Part shown: positions 25,001-33,356 of the stretch, in pieces
Numbering within the stretch: position 1 is the first letter of the stretch
How the letters are laid out: each line of letters starts with the position of its first letter
Assembly: GCA_002687115.1 (NCBI GenBank)
Contig: NYZI01000119.1
Location: 1-36,076 of the forward strand
Source of the DNA: Cyanobium sp. ARS6
GTDB lineage: Bacteria > Cyanobacteriota > Cyanobacteriia > PCC-6307 > Cyanobiaceae
Length of the DNA stretch: 36,076 nt
Reading direction: 5' to 3'
Position numbers and translations under genes: made by a program
The notes under the pieces: model-generated
Told to the model about the DNA's origin: nothing
The model's input: only the letters and a program-made list of their open reading frames with translations
The model's database searches: none

Positions 25001-25691
25001 ATCTCTGAATGCCTGCAACAAGCAAAACACCGATCAGATAGAGCGCAGTGATCGCTCCAGCCAGGAGCAACATCGTGACCGGGTCTGTGGAGGGCGTCAG
25101 CACTGCACCAGCCAGGGCCGACACCAGCACGACCCAACGCCAAGCACTGAGCATTCGTTGCCAGCTGACCAGTCCGAAGACCCCCAGAAGAAGTTGCAGT
25201 ACCGGAAGCTGAAAGGCCAGACCGGTCGACAGCATGAGCAACAGAACGAAGTCGAGGTAGCGCTCAATTGACCAGAGCGGCTCCACGACATCGGCGCCGT
25301 AACTGACCAGAAAATTCAGGGCTGCAGGAACCAGTGCCCACCAGGCAAAGCCAAGTCCGGCCAGAAACAGCACGGCTGATCCCGCCACGGATGGTGCAAT
25401 CAGACGGCGTTCTCCGCGGGTCAGGCCTGGGAGAACGAAAGCGAGCCCCTCGTAAAGGACGTAAGGAAGTGCCAGCGTGAGTCCTGCGTAGCCGGCAACC
25501 TTGAAGGACACGAACAAAAATTCGCCTGGAGCGAGTTGCAGGAAGCGGATCGAACCGGCGGGCTCCTCAAGAATTCTGACCAGTGGGCGCACGGCCAGAA
25601 GACAGGCCAGGGCACAGACAACCACTGCAACAAGACTGCGCAGCACCCTCTGACGCAGTTCCTCCAGATGATCGACCAGAGGCATTTCCAC
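24951..25691 (-). CDS. tatC: Twin-arginine translocase subunit TatC
   Basis: A 246-residue six-helix membrane receptor of the Tat pathway, which recognises twin-arginine signals of folded proteins such as the Rieske subunit. The N-terminal hallmark MPLVDHLEELRQRVLRSL lies at residues 3-20, with the signal-binding Glu in HLEELRQR. The segment YEGLAFVLPGLTRGERR is typical, as is AGAVLTPSTDPVTMLLL near 194-210. GTG 25691 gives residues V-E-M-P; the ATG at 25685 is an alternative two codons later. The tail is Pro-rich. The 3' end overlaps the opposing DUF3067 gene by 50 bases. TatA is not in the window. Confidence 0.96.
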   Translation of the reverse strand: MEMPLVDHLEELRQRVLRSLVAVVVCALACLLAVRPLVRILEEPAGSIRFLQLAPGEFLFVSFKVAGYAGLTLALPYVLYEGLAFVLPGLTRGERRLIAPSVAGSAVLFLAGLGFAWWALVPAALNFLVSYGADVVEPLWSIERYLDFVLLLMLSTGLAFQLPVLQLLLGVFGLVSWQRMLSAWRWVVLVSALAGAVLTPSTDPVTMLLLAGAITALYLIGVLLVAGIQRFRAETPQESPPPAAAD

Positions 25692-25802
25692 GTCGTTGGG
25701 AGGACCGTCCTGAACCCCGATCCGTATCGGCGGCGGCGGTGACAGCTTCGGTGACTCTTCAGGCGTGATCGGCGTCAGAGGTCAGTGTGCAGTTGAATCG
25801 TT

Positions 25803-27533
25803 TCAGGCTAGGGGGTTTCGAGCCTCAAGGTTTCTGCAGGCGCGGTCCGGTTCCGCCCAGACCAGCTCGGCCTGTCGGTGTCTCACGGTCCCTGGCGCAG
25901 TGCCAGGGATTCTCTGGAGATGTTCCACTCCGGTCATCACCACCGGCACAAGCCGATTTCCCTTCGCCCGGCTGAACCAGGCCGCAAGGTCTGCCGCAAG
26001 CTGCAGATCCTGTTCCGAAGCAGCTGCTGCCGAGGCCTTCAGCACCACATGGCTTCCCGGACACTCCTGTGCGTGAAACCACAGATCTCCTGCACGAGCC
26101 TGCCGAAGGCTGATCAACTCGTTCTGGCGATGATTGCGGCCGATCTGAATCAGCAATCCGTCCTGAGTGAGGAGCTCCAGCGGCTGTGGTTGTCCCTGGG
26201 GTGGACCACTACGGCGGCGTCGACGGCGAGGGGTCAGCAAGTCCTCGAGTTCAACTCTCAATTCACGCAGCTGTCGGATGCGATCGTCGGAATCGTCCCA
26301 GTCAGCCTGCATCAGGTCCGTCAGAAAGTTTTCGCTGCCGTCAATCAGCGCCAGCCGTTGATCGTGATGATCCAGTCGCTCTTCGATCGAGGGAATGGAA
26401 CGTCGCAGCCGTCTGGCACGCTGATAAAGCTTCTGAGCCCGTTCAATACTTTCTCTTTCAGGAGCGGCCTGACAGAGAATGGCATCAGCCTGATGTTGCA
26501 GATCATCGGCGCCAGCAGTGGCGTTCAGTCGCTCGACCTGCTCGAGGCGCTGTGCCTGTTCTCTCTGTCGGCTCTGTTCCAGAAGCTGTTGAAGTTCCAG
26601 GCTCTCTCTGAGCAGCTTTCGCTGGTTGAGATGATTGCGGTAGTACAGCCCTAAACGCAGGCTGAGTGATTCGCTTTCACTGGCTGATTCGCTGGCTGAG
26701 TCAGGAGGTTCATTCCAGACGCGGTAGCCGCCGGCTTCATCCAGATGCAGGTTGAAATCCCCACAGCTGAGCTGGTTCAGCCATCGGGTCCAGCGCGCAT
26801 GCAGCAGCAGCCATTGTTTCTGGCTGATTTCTGCGATGGGAGTGCTGGCTGAAAGCGCTGGTGTCCCCTCATCGGTCGAGGGAATGTTGATGAGCTGCCT
26901 TGTCAGGGAGGGGCTGATGCCCTGATAGGTATCGCGCAGTGCCTGACCCAGGCCGAGCGGGACCAGAGTGAGCCTGCGCTGCCATTGATCGAACGGTTCC
27001 TCAAGGCTTGGCGGCAGGTTCTGAAGCGACGGCGGCGGGATGTAGGGATCCCCACTGCTCAGAGGCCTGACGCGTGACTGGTGCTGCCTGACCTGTCTGG
27101 CAATGGCGGTGATCCGCTGCTGCTCGTCAAGCAAAAGCACATTGCTGTGACGACCCATCAGCTCCAGAACCAAGGTGCGCACACTTGTCTCCCCTGGGCG
27201 TGGAGCGAAATGAAACAGCACAACCCGCTCAAAGTCCCGCTGTTCCAGTTGCACCAGAGCCAGTTGCCTCAGGCCGTGCTGAACCTGCTGAGCCAGGGTG
27301 CTGCCACTTCCTTCACGGCAGGGAGGCGGAATCCTGACCAGCCTTGCGGCGTCTGCTTGCCAGCTGAGTTCCAGCCAGATCATTCCTGTGAGGGTTCTAA
27401 ATCCCAGCTGCAGGCTGTGCTGATTGGGTTGTTGCGCTTTTTCAAAGCGACTTGGAATGATCTGTGTCCGCAGATCACCCAGCACCGCCCGAAGGCTGGT
27501 GAGGTCCATCACCTGAAGCGTGCTCTTCGCCAT
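25803..27533 (-). CDS. NFACT family protein (RqcH/Rqc2-like, fibronectin-binding A type)
   Basis: A 576-residue protein of the RqcH/Tae2/NEMF family, which in bacteria binds stalled 50S subunits and adds alanine tails to nascent chains. The N-terminal NFACT-N domain opens with [20 protein letters not shown] and includes [17 protein letters not shown], similar to the family's LMGRHSN motif. A central coiled coil holds [20 protein letters not shown], and the NFACT-R domain carries [21 protein letters not shown] Ser/Glu run ([11 protein letters not shown]) near 285 is a low-complexity insertion. ATG 27533 is used, with ATG 27509 an alternative. It is divergent from gmk, 64 bases away. Confidence 0.9.
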   Translation of the reverse strand: MAKSTLQVMDLTSLRAVLGDLRTQIIPSRFEKAQQPNQHSLQLGFRTLTGMIWLELSWQADAARLVRIPPPCREGSGSTLAQQVQHGLRQLALVQLEQRDFERVVLFHFAPRPGETSVRTLVLELMGRHSNVLLLDEQQRITAIARQVRQHQSRVRPLSSGDPYIPPPSLQNLPPSLEEPFDQWQRRLTLVPLGLGQALRDTYQGISPSLTRQLINIPSTDEGTPALSASTPIAEISQKQWLLLHARWTRWLNQLSCGDFNLHLDEAGGYRVWNEPPDSASESASESESLSLRLGLYYRNHLNQRKLLRESLELQQLLEQSRQREQAQRLEQVERLNATAGADDLQHQADAILCQAAPERESIERAQKLYQRARRLRRSIPSIEERLDHHDQRLALIDGSENFLTDLMQADWDDSDDRIRQLRELRVELEDLLTPRRRRRRSGPPQGQPQPLELLTQDGLLIQIGRNHRQNELISLRQARAGDLWFHAQECPGSHVVLKASAAAASEQDLQLAADLAAWFSRAKGNRLVPVVMTGVEHLQRIPGTAPGTVRHRQAELVWAEPDRACRNLEARNPLA

Positions 27534-27597
27534 CGCTAGCCGGTGGTCTGTCGACAGGGGATGCCTTCCTACCCTGCTGCCTGACCACACACAAGCC
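27534..27597. promoter_or_regulatory. Divergent promoter region between the NFACT gene and gmk
   Basis: Sixty-four bases separate two divergent start codons and must hold or overlap both promoters. I saw no recognisable operator. Confidence 0.3.
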
Positions 27598-28170
27598 ATG
27601 GCAACGACCGATCGCCGCGCCAGGCTCACTTTGCTGACAGGCCCAAGCGGCGTCGGCAAGGGGACGCTGGTGACACGACTGCTTGAGCATCATCCGCAGC
27701 TCTGGCTTTCTGTATCCGCCACCACGAGGCCTCCACGCCAGGGTGAACGTGACGGTGTTCATTACTTCTTCCACGCCCGGGAGTCGTTTGACCAGCTGGT
27801 CAAGCAGGGCGGATTGCTGGAGTGGGCTGAATTCGCCGGCAACTGTTATGGAACTCCCAAACAACCCGTCATGGAAAGGCTGTTGGCAGGCACTCCCGTT
27901 CTGCTTGAAATTGAACTCGAGGGTGCCCGTCAGGTGCGTCGCAGTTTCCCTGAGGCTTTTCAGATTTTTCTTGCACCTCCGAGCTTTGGAGTGCTGGAAG
28001 AGCGAATTCGCGGTCGCGGCACTGAAGCCGAGGCCGCGATTGTCAGTCGTCTGAATCGAGCAAAAACTGAACTCGAAGCTCAGAAGGAATTTGATGCCGT
28101 CGTCATCAATGATGACCTCGAAACAGCACTCAATGATCTTGAGCGGTTGATGGGGCTTGACAACGCCTGA
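27598..28170 (+). CDS. gmk: Guanylate kinase
   Basis: A 190-residue P-loop kinase that phosphorylates GMP to GDP with ATP, an essential step of guanine nucleotide synthesis. The P-loop [20 protein letters not shown] lies near residues 13-32. The GMP-binding segment includes [21 protein letters not shown] (near 40-60) and [12 protein letters not shown], followed by [22 protein letters not shown] 27598 gives the family start; the frame continues upstream over the NFACT start region without a signal. The stop lies four bases before the psaJ stop on the opposite strand. Confidence 0.96.
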   Translation: MATTDRRARLTLLTGPSGVGKGTLVTRLLEHHPQLWLSVSATTRPPRQGERDGVHYFFHARESFDQLVKQGGLLEWAEFAGNCYGTPKQPVMERLLAGTPVLLEIELEGARQVRRSFPEAFQIFLAPPSFGVLEERIRGRGTEAEAAIVSRLNRAKTELEAQKEFDAVVINDDLETALNDLERLMGLDNA

Positions 28171-28174
28171 TCAA

Positions 28175-28291
28175 TCAGAGCGGGTGGAACAGCAGGTCAG
28201 GGAAGAATCTGTTCCACTCGATCAGGATGCCTGCGGTCAGAGTGAACCAGATGGCGGCAACCACGGGTGCGGTGGATAGGAATTTCTTCAT
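28175..28291 (-). CDS. psaJ: Photosystem I subunit IX (PsaJ)
   Basis: A 38-residue single-helix membrane protein that stabilises PsaF in photosystem I. The product opens [19 protein letters not shown], has one membrane helix and ends [15 protein letters not shown], the characteristic PsaJ C-terminus. The ATG lies 32 bases downstream of the psaF stop on the same strand, the standard cyanobacterial psaF-psaJ pair. Confidence 0.95.
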   Translation of the reverse strand: MKKFLSTAPVVAAIWFTLTAGILIEWNRFFPDLLFHPL

Positions 28292-28323
28292 TGTTGAACG
28301 ATCGGTGAGAAGAGTTTTTGGTA

Positions 28324-28803
28324 TCAGCGTGGTGAAACTGTGATTTTCGAATCGCTTTCAGTCAGCTTGCCACTGTTGAACTCAGCGATGGCTGCCACGG
28401 GCCATGTGGCGGCTTTCACCACGGAATTCAGAGCCAGTTTCATGTCCAGCTGAATCTCGAGCATGTTCTGGTCCTTCTTGCCGCGGATAGCTTTGAGGTA
28501 CTCGCGTCCAGCCCAGCCGATGGTGCCTGTGATGTAGAGGAACATCAGGCCTGGAAGGACGAAATCACCAGCATGATTCCAGCGTCCGTCAACGATCAGA
28601 TGAGGGAGGCCGTCTTCACCGCAGGAAGCCTTGCTGTACATCTTGAAGCGGGCGACGGCCTGTGGCGTTGAGGCTGCACTGGCACGCTGCTGGAAGCGCG
28701 CGCTTTCGGAACAGGGTGTCAGTCCTGCCACATCAGCTCTGGCGACCGGTGCGAAACCGAACACCAGCAGGGCCGAAAGCGCGAGGGCGAAGAAACGACG
28801 CAT
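28324..28803 (-). CDS. psaF: Photosystem I reaction centre subunit III (PsaF)
   Basis: A 159-residue subunit on the lumenal side of photosystem I. A signal peptide ([20 protein letters not shown], cleaved after ARA) precedes the mature [18 protein letters not shown]. Two cysteines (TPCSES and KASCGEDG) form the usual lumenal pair. One hydrophobic membrane segment ([20 protein letters not shown]) follows, and the C-terminal stretch [20 protein letters not shown] is typical. ATG 28803 starts the signal peptide. It is the first gene of psaF-psaJ and is divergent from tsaD, with a small hairpin in the gap. Confidence 0.97.
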   Translation of the reverse strand: MRRFFALALSALLVFGFAPVARADVAGLTPCSESARFQQRASAASTPQAVARFKMYSKASCGEDGLPHLIVDGRWNHAGDFVLPGLMFLYITGTIGWAGREYLKAIRGKKDQNMLEIQLDMKLALNSVVKAATWPVAAIAEFNSGKLTESDSKITVSPR

Positions 28804-28879
28804 CGGAACGGTGCCTGTTGAACCTGCCTCGGGAAGGCAGGATGTATCAAATGGACAGTAGTGGAAGCTGTTGACCTGC
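28804..28879. promoter_or_regulatory. Divergent region between psaF and tsaD with a leader hairpin
   Basis: A 76-bp gap that should drive psaF-psaJ on the minus strand and tsaD on the plus strand. It contains a 7-bp perfect hairpin (CCTGCCT at 28823-28829, AGGCAGG at 28835-28841, five-base loop). If transcribed, this lies about 20 bases upstream of the psaF start codon and could influence its leader. No -10/-35 pair was assigned. Confidence 0.45.
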
Positions 28880-29950
28880 ATGGCCAAGGTCCTAGCCCTC
28901 GAAACAAGTTGTGACGAGTCTGCCGCGGCGGTTGTGGAGCAGAGCGACTGTCGGCTGCGGGTGCTGGCGCACCGGATTGCTTCCCAGATCGAGGAGCATG
29001 CCCAGTGGGGTGGTGTGGTGCCGGAGATCGCTTCACGCAGGCATGTGGAAGCCCTGCCTCACCTGATCGATCAGGCGCTCGATGACGCCGGCCTGTCGAT
29101 CCGTGAACTCGATGCTGTGGCTGCCACCGTCACCCCTGGTCTGGTGGGAGCACTGATGGTGGGTTCGATGACGGGGCGCACTTTGGCGGCACTTCACAGC
29201 CGACCGTTCATCGCCGTTCATCATCTTGAAGCCCATCTGGCTTCGGTTCGGTTGGCACTGTCCCCACCAGAGCCGCCCTATCTCGTTCTGCTGGTCAGCG
29301 GCGGGCACACTGAACTGATCCGTGTCGATGCAACAGGAGCGCTGGAGCGTCTTGGGCGCAGTCATGACGATGCCGCCGGTGAGGCCTTTGACAAGGTGGC
29401 CCGTCTGCTGGGACTTGAGTATCCAGGAGGCCCCGCGATCCAGGCCGCGGCTGCTGGGGGTGATGTGGCTCGTTTCACCTTGCCGAAAGGTCGTGTCTCG
29501 AAACCCGGAGGCGGGTTCTACCCCTACGACTTCTCTTTCAGTGGTCTGAAAACGGCGATGCTTCGTCAGGTGGAGGCGTGCGGGAGCTGGGATGAGCCAT
29601 TGCCTGTGGCTGATCTGGCCGCCAGCTTCCAGCAGATCGTTGTGGATGTGCTGGTTGATCGCAGCCTTCGATGCTGCAACGATCTAGACCTCTCGACACT
29701 GGTGATGGTGGGCGGCGTGGCTGCCAATCAACGCTTGCGTGACTGCATGCATGTAAAAGGTGTTGAACAGGGGGTAGAGGTGCACCTGGCACCACTCAGC
29801 TATTGCACCGACAACGCAGCGATGGTGGCTGCAGCCGCGCTTGGACGTCTGAAATCAGAGGCCATCTCCAGTTCCCTGGCTCTTGGCGTTTCAGCACGCT
29901 GGGCTCTCGAAAACTGCGCGCCTCTGTATCAATCGAATCCGCCTTTCTGA
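28880..29950 (+). CDS. tsaD: tRNA threonylcarbamoyladenosine biosynthesis protein TsaD
   Basis: A 356-residue ASKHA-fold protein that transfers threonylcarbamoyl to A37 of ANN-decoding tRNAs with TsaB and TsaE. The metal-binding [12 protein letters not shown] lies near residues 114-125, after [16 protein letters not shown] at the N-terminus. [11 protein letters not shown] near 138-148 and [17 protein letters not shown] follow, and a second half has [14 protein letters not shown] and [17 protein letters not shown] 28880 gives the normal start. The hli gene begins 38 bases downstream on the same strand. All active-site features are present, so the protein should be functional. Confidence 0.96.
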   Translation: MAKVLALETSCDESAAAVVEQSDCRLRVLAHRIASQIEEHAQWGGVVPEIASRRHVEALPHLIDQALDDAGLSIRELDAVAATVTPGLVGALMVGSMTGRTLAALHSRPFIAVHHLEAHLASVRLALSPPEPPYLVLLVSGGHTELIRVDATGALERLGRSHDDAAGEAFDKVARLLGLEYPGGPAIQAAAAGGDVARFTLPKGRVSKPGGGFYPYDFSFSGLKTAMLRQVEACGSWDEPLPVADLAASFQQIVVDVLVDRSLRCCNDLDLSTLVMVGGVAANQRLRDCMHVKGVEQGVEVHLAPLSYCTDNAAMVAAAALGRLKSEAISSSLALGVSARWALENCAPLYQSNPPF

Positions 29951-29988
29951 GCTGCAGTGCATAGGGTGTCGCGATATGCAACAGGGTG

Positions 29989-30183
29989 ATGTCGACCAAG
30001 GCTGAGACGCGACAGCAGAGCAACGTTGAAGAGGTCGGTTCCGGTGAGCTGAACGCCTGGCGCAGGGGATTCACCCCTCAGGCTGAAATCTGGAACGGCA
30101 GGCTCGCAATGCTTGGTTTGTCTGTCTCACTCGGGATTCTGTTCGTGATCAGGGTGTCCGCAGCCAGTGTCCCAGCCGCCTGA
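29989..30183 (+). CDS. hli: High-light-inducible protein (single-helix Hlip)
   Basis: A 64-residue thylakoid protein of the chlorophyll a/b-binding-like Hlip family, which binds chlorophyll and carotenoid and protects photosystem assembly under excess light. The Lhc motif EIWNGRLAMLGLSVSLGIL near residues 34-52 holds the ExxNxRxAM chlorophyll ligands within the single helix. A long polar N-terminus precedes it. ATG 29989 is used, with an in-frame GTG immediately upstream. It lies 38 bases after tsaD and is convergent with pilT; its stop is eleven bases before the pilT stop on the other strand. Confidence 0.93.
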   Translation: MSTKAETRQQSNVEEVGSGELNAWRRGFTPQAEIWNGRLAMLGLSVSLGILFVIRVSAASVPAA

Positions 30184-30194
30184 GGACCGGGGCG

Positions 30195-31361
30195 TCACAC
30201 TCCACCCCTTCCCCGCAGGGCCTGATCGAGTTCGTTCGGCCTCGGACTCGCAGCCAGTGCATCGCTCGCTTCGATGCGATTGTTCTCCAGCAGTTTCAAC
30301 AACGATTGATTGGTGGTGATCATTCCATCGAACCCACTTCGCTTCATGATTTCCTCCACCTCATCCAGGGCTCCCCGCTGGATGTAGTCCTTGCATGCCT
30401 CACTGTTGATCAGGATGTCGTGATAGGCGGCACGCTTGCCATCAGTGGTTCGGATCAATCCCTGGGAGATCACCCCCAGCAATGATTCAGAAAGGGAGCG
30501 GCGAATGCTGTCCTGGTCTTCAGGAGCAAACAAGCCAAGCACTCGTTCGACAGTCTTCACAGCTGAATTGGTGTGCAATGTTCCGAACACCAGATGTCCT
30601 GTCTGGGAAGCCTCCAGTGCGGTACTCAGCGTTTCTCTGTCGCGAATTTCACCCACGAGGATCACGTCGGGATCCTCTCGAAGTGCCGCCTTCAGAGCAT
30701 TGTGGAATTTCAGGGTGTGAATTCCCACCTCCCGATGACGGATCAGTGACTGCTGGCTGGAGTGAACAAATTCAACCGGATCCTCGATGGTGAGGATATG
30801 GCGTTTCTGATGACGGTTGATCCAGTCGATCATCGCGGCGAGAGTGGTGCTCTTTCCGGAACCGGTCGGCCCAGTCACCAGTACCAGTCCCTTCGGCTTT
30901 GAGGACAGATCCTGGAGAACCTTCGGCAGCTGCAGCTGCTCGAGCGTGAGAATCGTCTGCGGGATCAGTCGCAGCACCATCGCAGGGCCCCGCAGGGAGT
31001 CGAGAAGGTTGATGCGTACACGAACGAATGGGAACGCATGGGACCCGTCAAATTCCTTGCTCCTATTGAAATCATCGATCTGCTGCGGAGAGAGGATTTC
31101 CCGGAGCCATCCCTGAAAGACTTGATGGGTGGATAGCGGCCAATCGGTTGACAGCATCTCGCCGCGGTCTCTGTATCTGGGTGCTTCTCCGACTCCGAGA
31201 TGGACATCGGAATGTCCCTGCTCATGGGCGATGCGCACGATTTGTTCCAGACTCGGCGTCCGCTCAGGCAGCGAGCTGATCGGCTCCTCAACCCTTGCGG
31301 CATGGCGAACCGGAGTCAGTGTTCCCGAGGGAAAGCCTGGTGGAAAGATCGGTTGACTCAC
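30195..31361 (-). CDS. pilT: PilT-like type IV pilus retraction ATPase
   Basis: A 388-residue hexameric motor ATPase of the PilT group, used for pilus retraction in type IV pili. The Walker A GPTGSGKSTT lies near residues 163-172, followed by ILTIEDPVEFVH (Asp-box), LREDPDVILVGEIRD (Walker B) and the His-box TGHLVFGTLHTNSA. The first 35 residues are a Pro-rich extension before the catalytic N-domain. In place of the C-terminal AIRNLIRE motif seen in typical PilT, the protein has SEACKDYIQRGALDEV. GTG 31361 is the start, with GAGGAG about ten bases upstream. No pilin or other pil gene is nearby. Confidence 0.92.
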   Translation of the reverse strand: MSQPIFPPGFPSGTLTPVRHAARVEEPISSLPERTPSLEQIVRIAHEQGHSDVHLGVGEAPRYRDRGEMLSTDWPLSTHQVFQGWLREILSPQQIDDFNRSKEFDGSHAFPFVRVRINLLDSLRGPAMVLRLIPQTILTLEQLQLPKVLQDLSSKPKGLVLVTGPTGSGKSTTLAAMIDWINRHQKRHILTIEDPVEFVHSSQQSLIRHREVGIHTLKFHNALKAALREDPDVILVGEIRDRETLSTALEASQTGHLVFGTLHTNSAVKTVERVLGLFAPEDQDSIRRSLSESLLGVISQGLIRTTDGKRAAYHDILINSEACKDYIQRGALDEVEEIMKRSGFDGMITTNQSLLKLLENNRIEASDALAASPRPNELDQALRGRGGV

Positions 31362-31472
31362 GCTGTTCGCTCTCCTCTTGCCTCAGCTTCGCCAATGCTG
31401 GGCACCGGCAGGTGAAGGCTTGCTGGGAGGTTTGTGAAAGCCGCTTAAGATTCCGCCACCAACCCAGGGTTT
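31362..31472. promoter_or_regulatory. Divergent promoter region between pilT and wecB
   Basis: A 111-bp gap between two divergent starts, containing the pilT ribosome binding site (GAGGAG complement at 31372-31377). No convincing promoter boxes were assigned. Confidence 0.35.
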
Positions 31473-32585
31473 ATGGCTGGCAGGCCCCGCGTCACCATTG
31501 TTCTTGGCACACGTCCGGAAGCCATCAAGCTTGCCCCCGTCATCCAGGAATTCCAGGGATGTCAGGCCCTTGAGACAAGGGTTGTTCTGACCGGACAGCA
31601 TCGCGAGATGGTCACCCAGGTGATGGATCTGTTTGGGCTCAAAGCCGATCATGATCTTGATCTGATGGCCCCTCGTCAGACGCTGACCCACGTCACCTGT
31701 GCAGCTCTGCAGGGGCTGAGGGATGACTTCCAGGCTTTTCCTCCGGGACTGGTGCTGGTTCAAGGAGACACCACAACGGCCTTCGCCGCTGCTCTGGCGG
31801 CGTTTTACGAGCAGATCCCCGTCGGTCATGTGGAGGCTGGTCTGCGCACGGACAATCTTCTCGATCCGTTCCCGGAAGAAGCCAACAGGCGCCTGATCTC
31901 CCAGGTCTCCCAGTTGCATTTCGCTCCCACCGAGCGCTCGGAAGCCAATCTGAACGCTTCCGGTGTGGTCGGTCGTGTGATGGTCACCGGTAACACGGTC
32001 ATCGATGCTCTTCTGCGCATGGCTGAGCAGGTCCCCGCTCTTTCTGATCTGCCCATCGACTGGTTGAACCAGCGTGTGATTCTCGCCACGGTCCATCGGC
32101 GGGAGAACTGGGGGGAACGGCTGAACAGCATTGCGGCGGGCATGCTTGAGGTGCTGGACACTCATCCAGACACCGTTCTGCTGCTGCCTCTGCATCGCAA
32201 TCCCACGGTTCGGGAGCCTCTCCGTGCTTTGCTCGGTGACCACCCGAGGGTCGTGCTCAGCGAACCCCTTGACTATGACCGGCTTGTTGCGGCGATGAAA
32301 GGGTGCACCCTGTTGCTCACCGACTCCGGTGGTCTTCAGGAGGAAGCTCCCGCTCTCGGGAAGCCGGTCCTGGTTCTGCGCCGTACAACGGAACGCCCCG
32401 AGGCGGTTGACTCCGGAACTGCGCGGTTGGTCGGAACAGACTCTGACGCAATCGTCAGAGAGTGTTCACACCTCCTCGATGATCCGAGGGCTTATGACCA
32501 GATGGCCAGGGCCGTCAACCCGTTCGGAGATGGTCGAGCCAGCGGCAGGATCCTTGAAGCTTCACTCGCCTTGCTCAACGGCTGA
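31473..32585 (+). CDS. wecB: UDP-N-acetylglucosamine 2-epimerase (non-hydrolysing)
   Basis: A 370-residue GT-B fold enzyme that converts UDP-GlcNAc to UDP-ManNAc for surface polysaccharide. Landmarks are VLGTRPEAIKLAPVI at the N-terminus, TGQHREM, LVQGDTTTAFAAALAAFYEQ near residues 92-111, VEAGLRT, PFPEEANR, HRRENWGE near 207 and LTDSGGLQEEAPALGKPV near 280. The end contains RTTERPEAVDSGT, the conserved UDP-binding region. ATG 31473 is clear. Its last 56 bases overlap the proposed start of the DUF1643 gene. Together with nanE it gives the cell a second N-acetylmannosamine-related enzyme, but they act on different forms. Confidence 0.96.
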   Translation: MAGRPRVTIVLGTRPEAIKLAPVIQEFQGCQALETRVVLTGQHREMVTQVMDLFGLKADHDLDLMAPRQTLTHVTCAALQGLRDDFQAFPPGLVLVQGDTTTAFAAALAAFYEQIPVGHVEAGLRTDNLLDPFPEEANRRLISQVSQLHFAPTERSEANLNASGVVGRVMVTGNTVIDALLRMAEQVPALSDLPIDWLNQRVILATVHRRENWGERLNSIAAGMLEVLDTHPDTVLLLPLHRNPTVREPLRALLGDHPRVVLSEPLDYDRLVAAMKGCTLLLTDSGGLQEEAPALGKPVLVLRRTTERPEAVDSGTARLVGTDSDAIVRECSHLLDDPRAYDQMARAVNPFGDGRASGRILEASLALLNG

Positions 32586-33114
32586 TGCCGTTTTCAGTCC
32601 CTGCGGCCGTTACCGCTGGCTCCTGCACCGTCCAATTCCCCTCTCTCCACTGGATGGACCATCGAGGTTGCTCCTGTTTGTAGGCCTCAATCCTTCCCTG
32701 GCCGATGGGTCTCGTGACGACCCAACACTCAGGCGATTGAGGAACTTCGCTCGGGACTGGGGCTATCACCAGCTGGTGGTTCTCAATCTGTTCGGGAGGG
32801 TCACACCGTCACCGGGTGGCTTGCGACACTGCGCAGATCCTGTCGGCCGGGAAGCCGACCGTGTGCTGATCAGCTGGTTTGAAAGATGGTCCCGATCACC
32901 CGCATGGGACCTCTGGCTTGGCTGGGGTGAGGCGGGTTCTCTGCATCACAGAGACAAGCAGGTGGTGATGATGCTCACCAAAGTTCTGGCTTCTCGGTCT
33001 CAGGGGGCTCCTCCCCTGGTGATCGGCACGACCCGCAGCGGTCAGCCTCGCCACCCGCTTTATGTCGCAGGAGGGATCCCTCTTTCCCCCTGGGCCTGTA
33101 CGGTTCGCAGATGA
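32530..33114 (+). CDS. DUF1643 family protein
   Basis: A 194-residue soluble protein with the DUF1643 pattern: LLLFVGLNPSLADGSRDDPT near residues 46-65, RLRNFARDWGYHQLVVLNLFG near 67-87 and WLGWGEAG near 137-144. The function of this domain is not established. The start is uncertain: ATG 32530 is the last in-frame start before the conserved core and would overlap wecB by 56 bases. No usable start was seen between it and residue 30. The stop overlaps the ATG of the next gene (ATGA), so translation is coupled to it. Confidence 0.85.
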   Translation: MVEPAAGSLKLHSPCSTADAVFSPCGRYRWLLHRPIPLSPLDGPSRLLLFVGLNPSLADGSRDDPTLRRLRNFARDWGYHQLVVLNLFGRVTPSPGGLRHCADPVGREADRVLISWFERWSRSPAWDLWLGWGEAGSLHHRDKQVVMMLTKVLASRSQGAPPLVIGTTRSGQPRHPLYVAGGIPLSPWACTVRR

Positions 33115-33356
33115 CACGTACCCCTCGCCGCTACCAGATTTCGCTTCACCTTTCAGGAGGTCAGACAGAGGTGGTGCATTTCCCCACTCTTGAGACATTT
33201 CAGGATTGGTATCAAGGACTGGTCAGCGGTGGGAGCGGTCAGGCCTTTGTGAATATCCCGCTCGGTGATCTCGAAGGTGAATATCTGGTGATCCGCCCCG
33301 AAGCGGTGATCGGCGTGCGTGTGGAACCGCAATTCGCATCCATCGATGACGCCTGA
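33111..33356 (+). CDS. Conserved-looking small protein of unknown function
   Basis: An 81-residue soluble protein I do not recognise. It appears to be mostly beta with one helix: RRYQISLHLSGGQTEVVHF, then TLETFQDWYQGLVSG, then FVNIPLGDLEGEYLVIRPEA and a C-terminal VIGVRVEPQF. There is no signal peptide or membrane helix. Its ATG overlaps the DUF1643 stop by four bases, and its stop overlaps the antiporter gene by eleven bases, so three genes are tightly coupled. The overlaps and balanced composition support a real gene. The pattern of short strands suggests a small regulatory or binding domain. Confidence 0.75.
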   Translation: MTRTPRRYQISLHLSGGQTEVVHFPTLETFQDWYQGLVSGGSGQAFVNIPLGDLEGEYLVIRPEAVIGVRVEPQFASIDDA

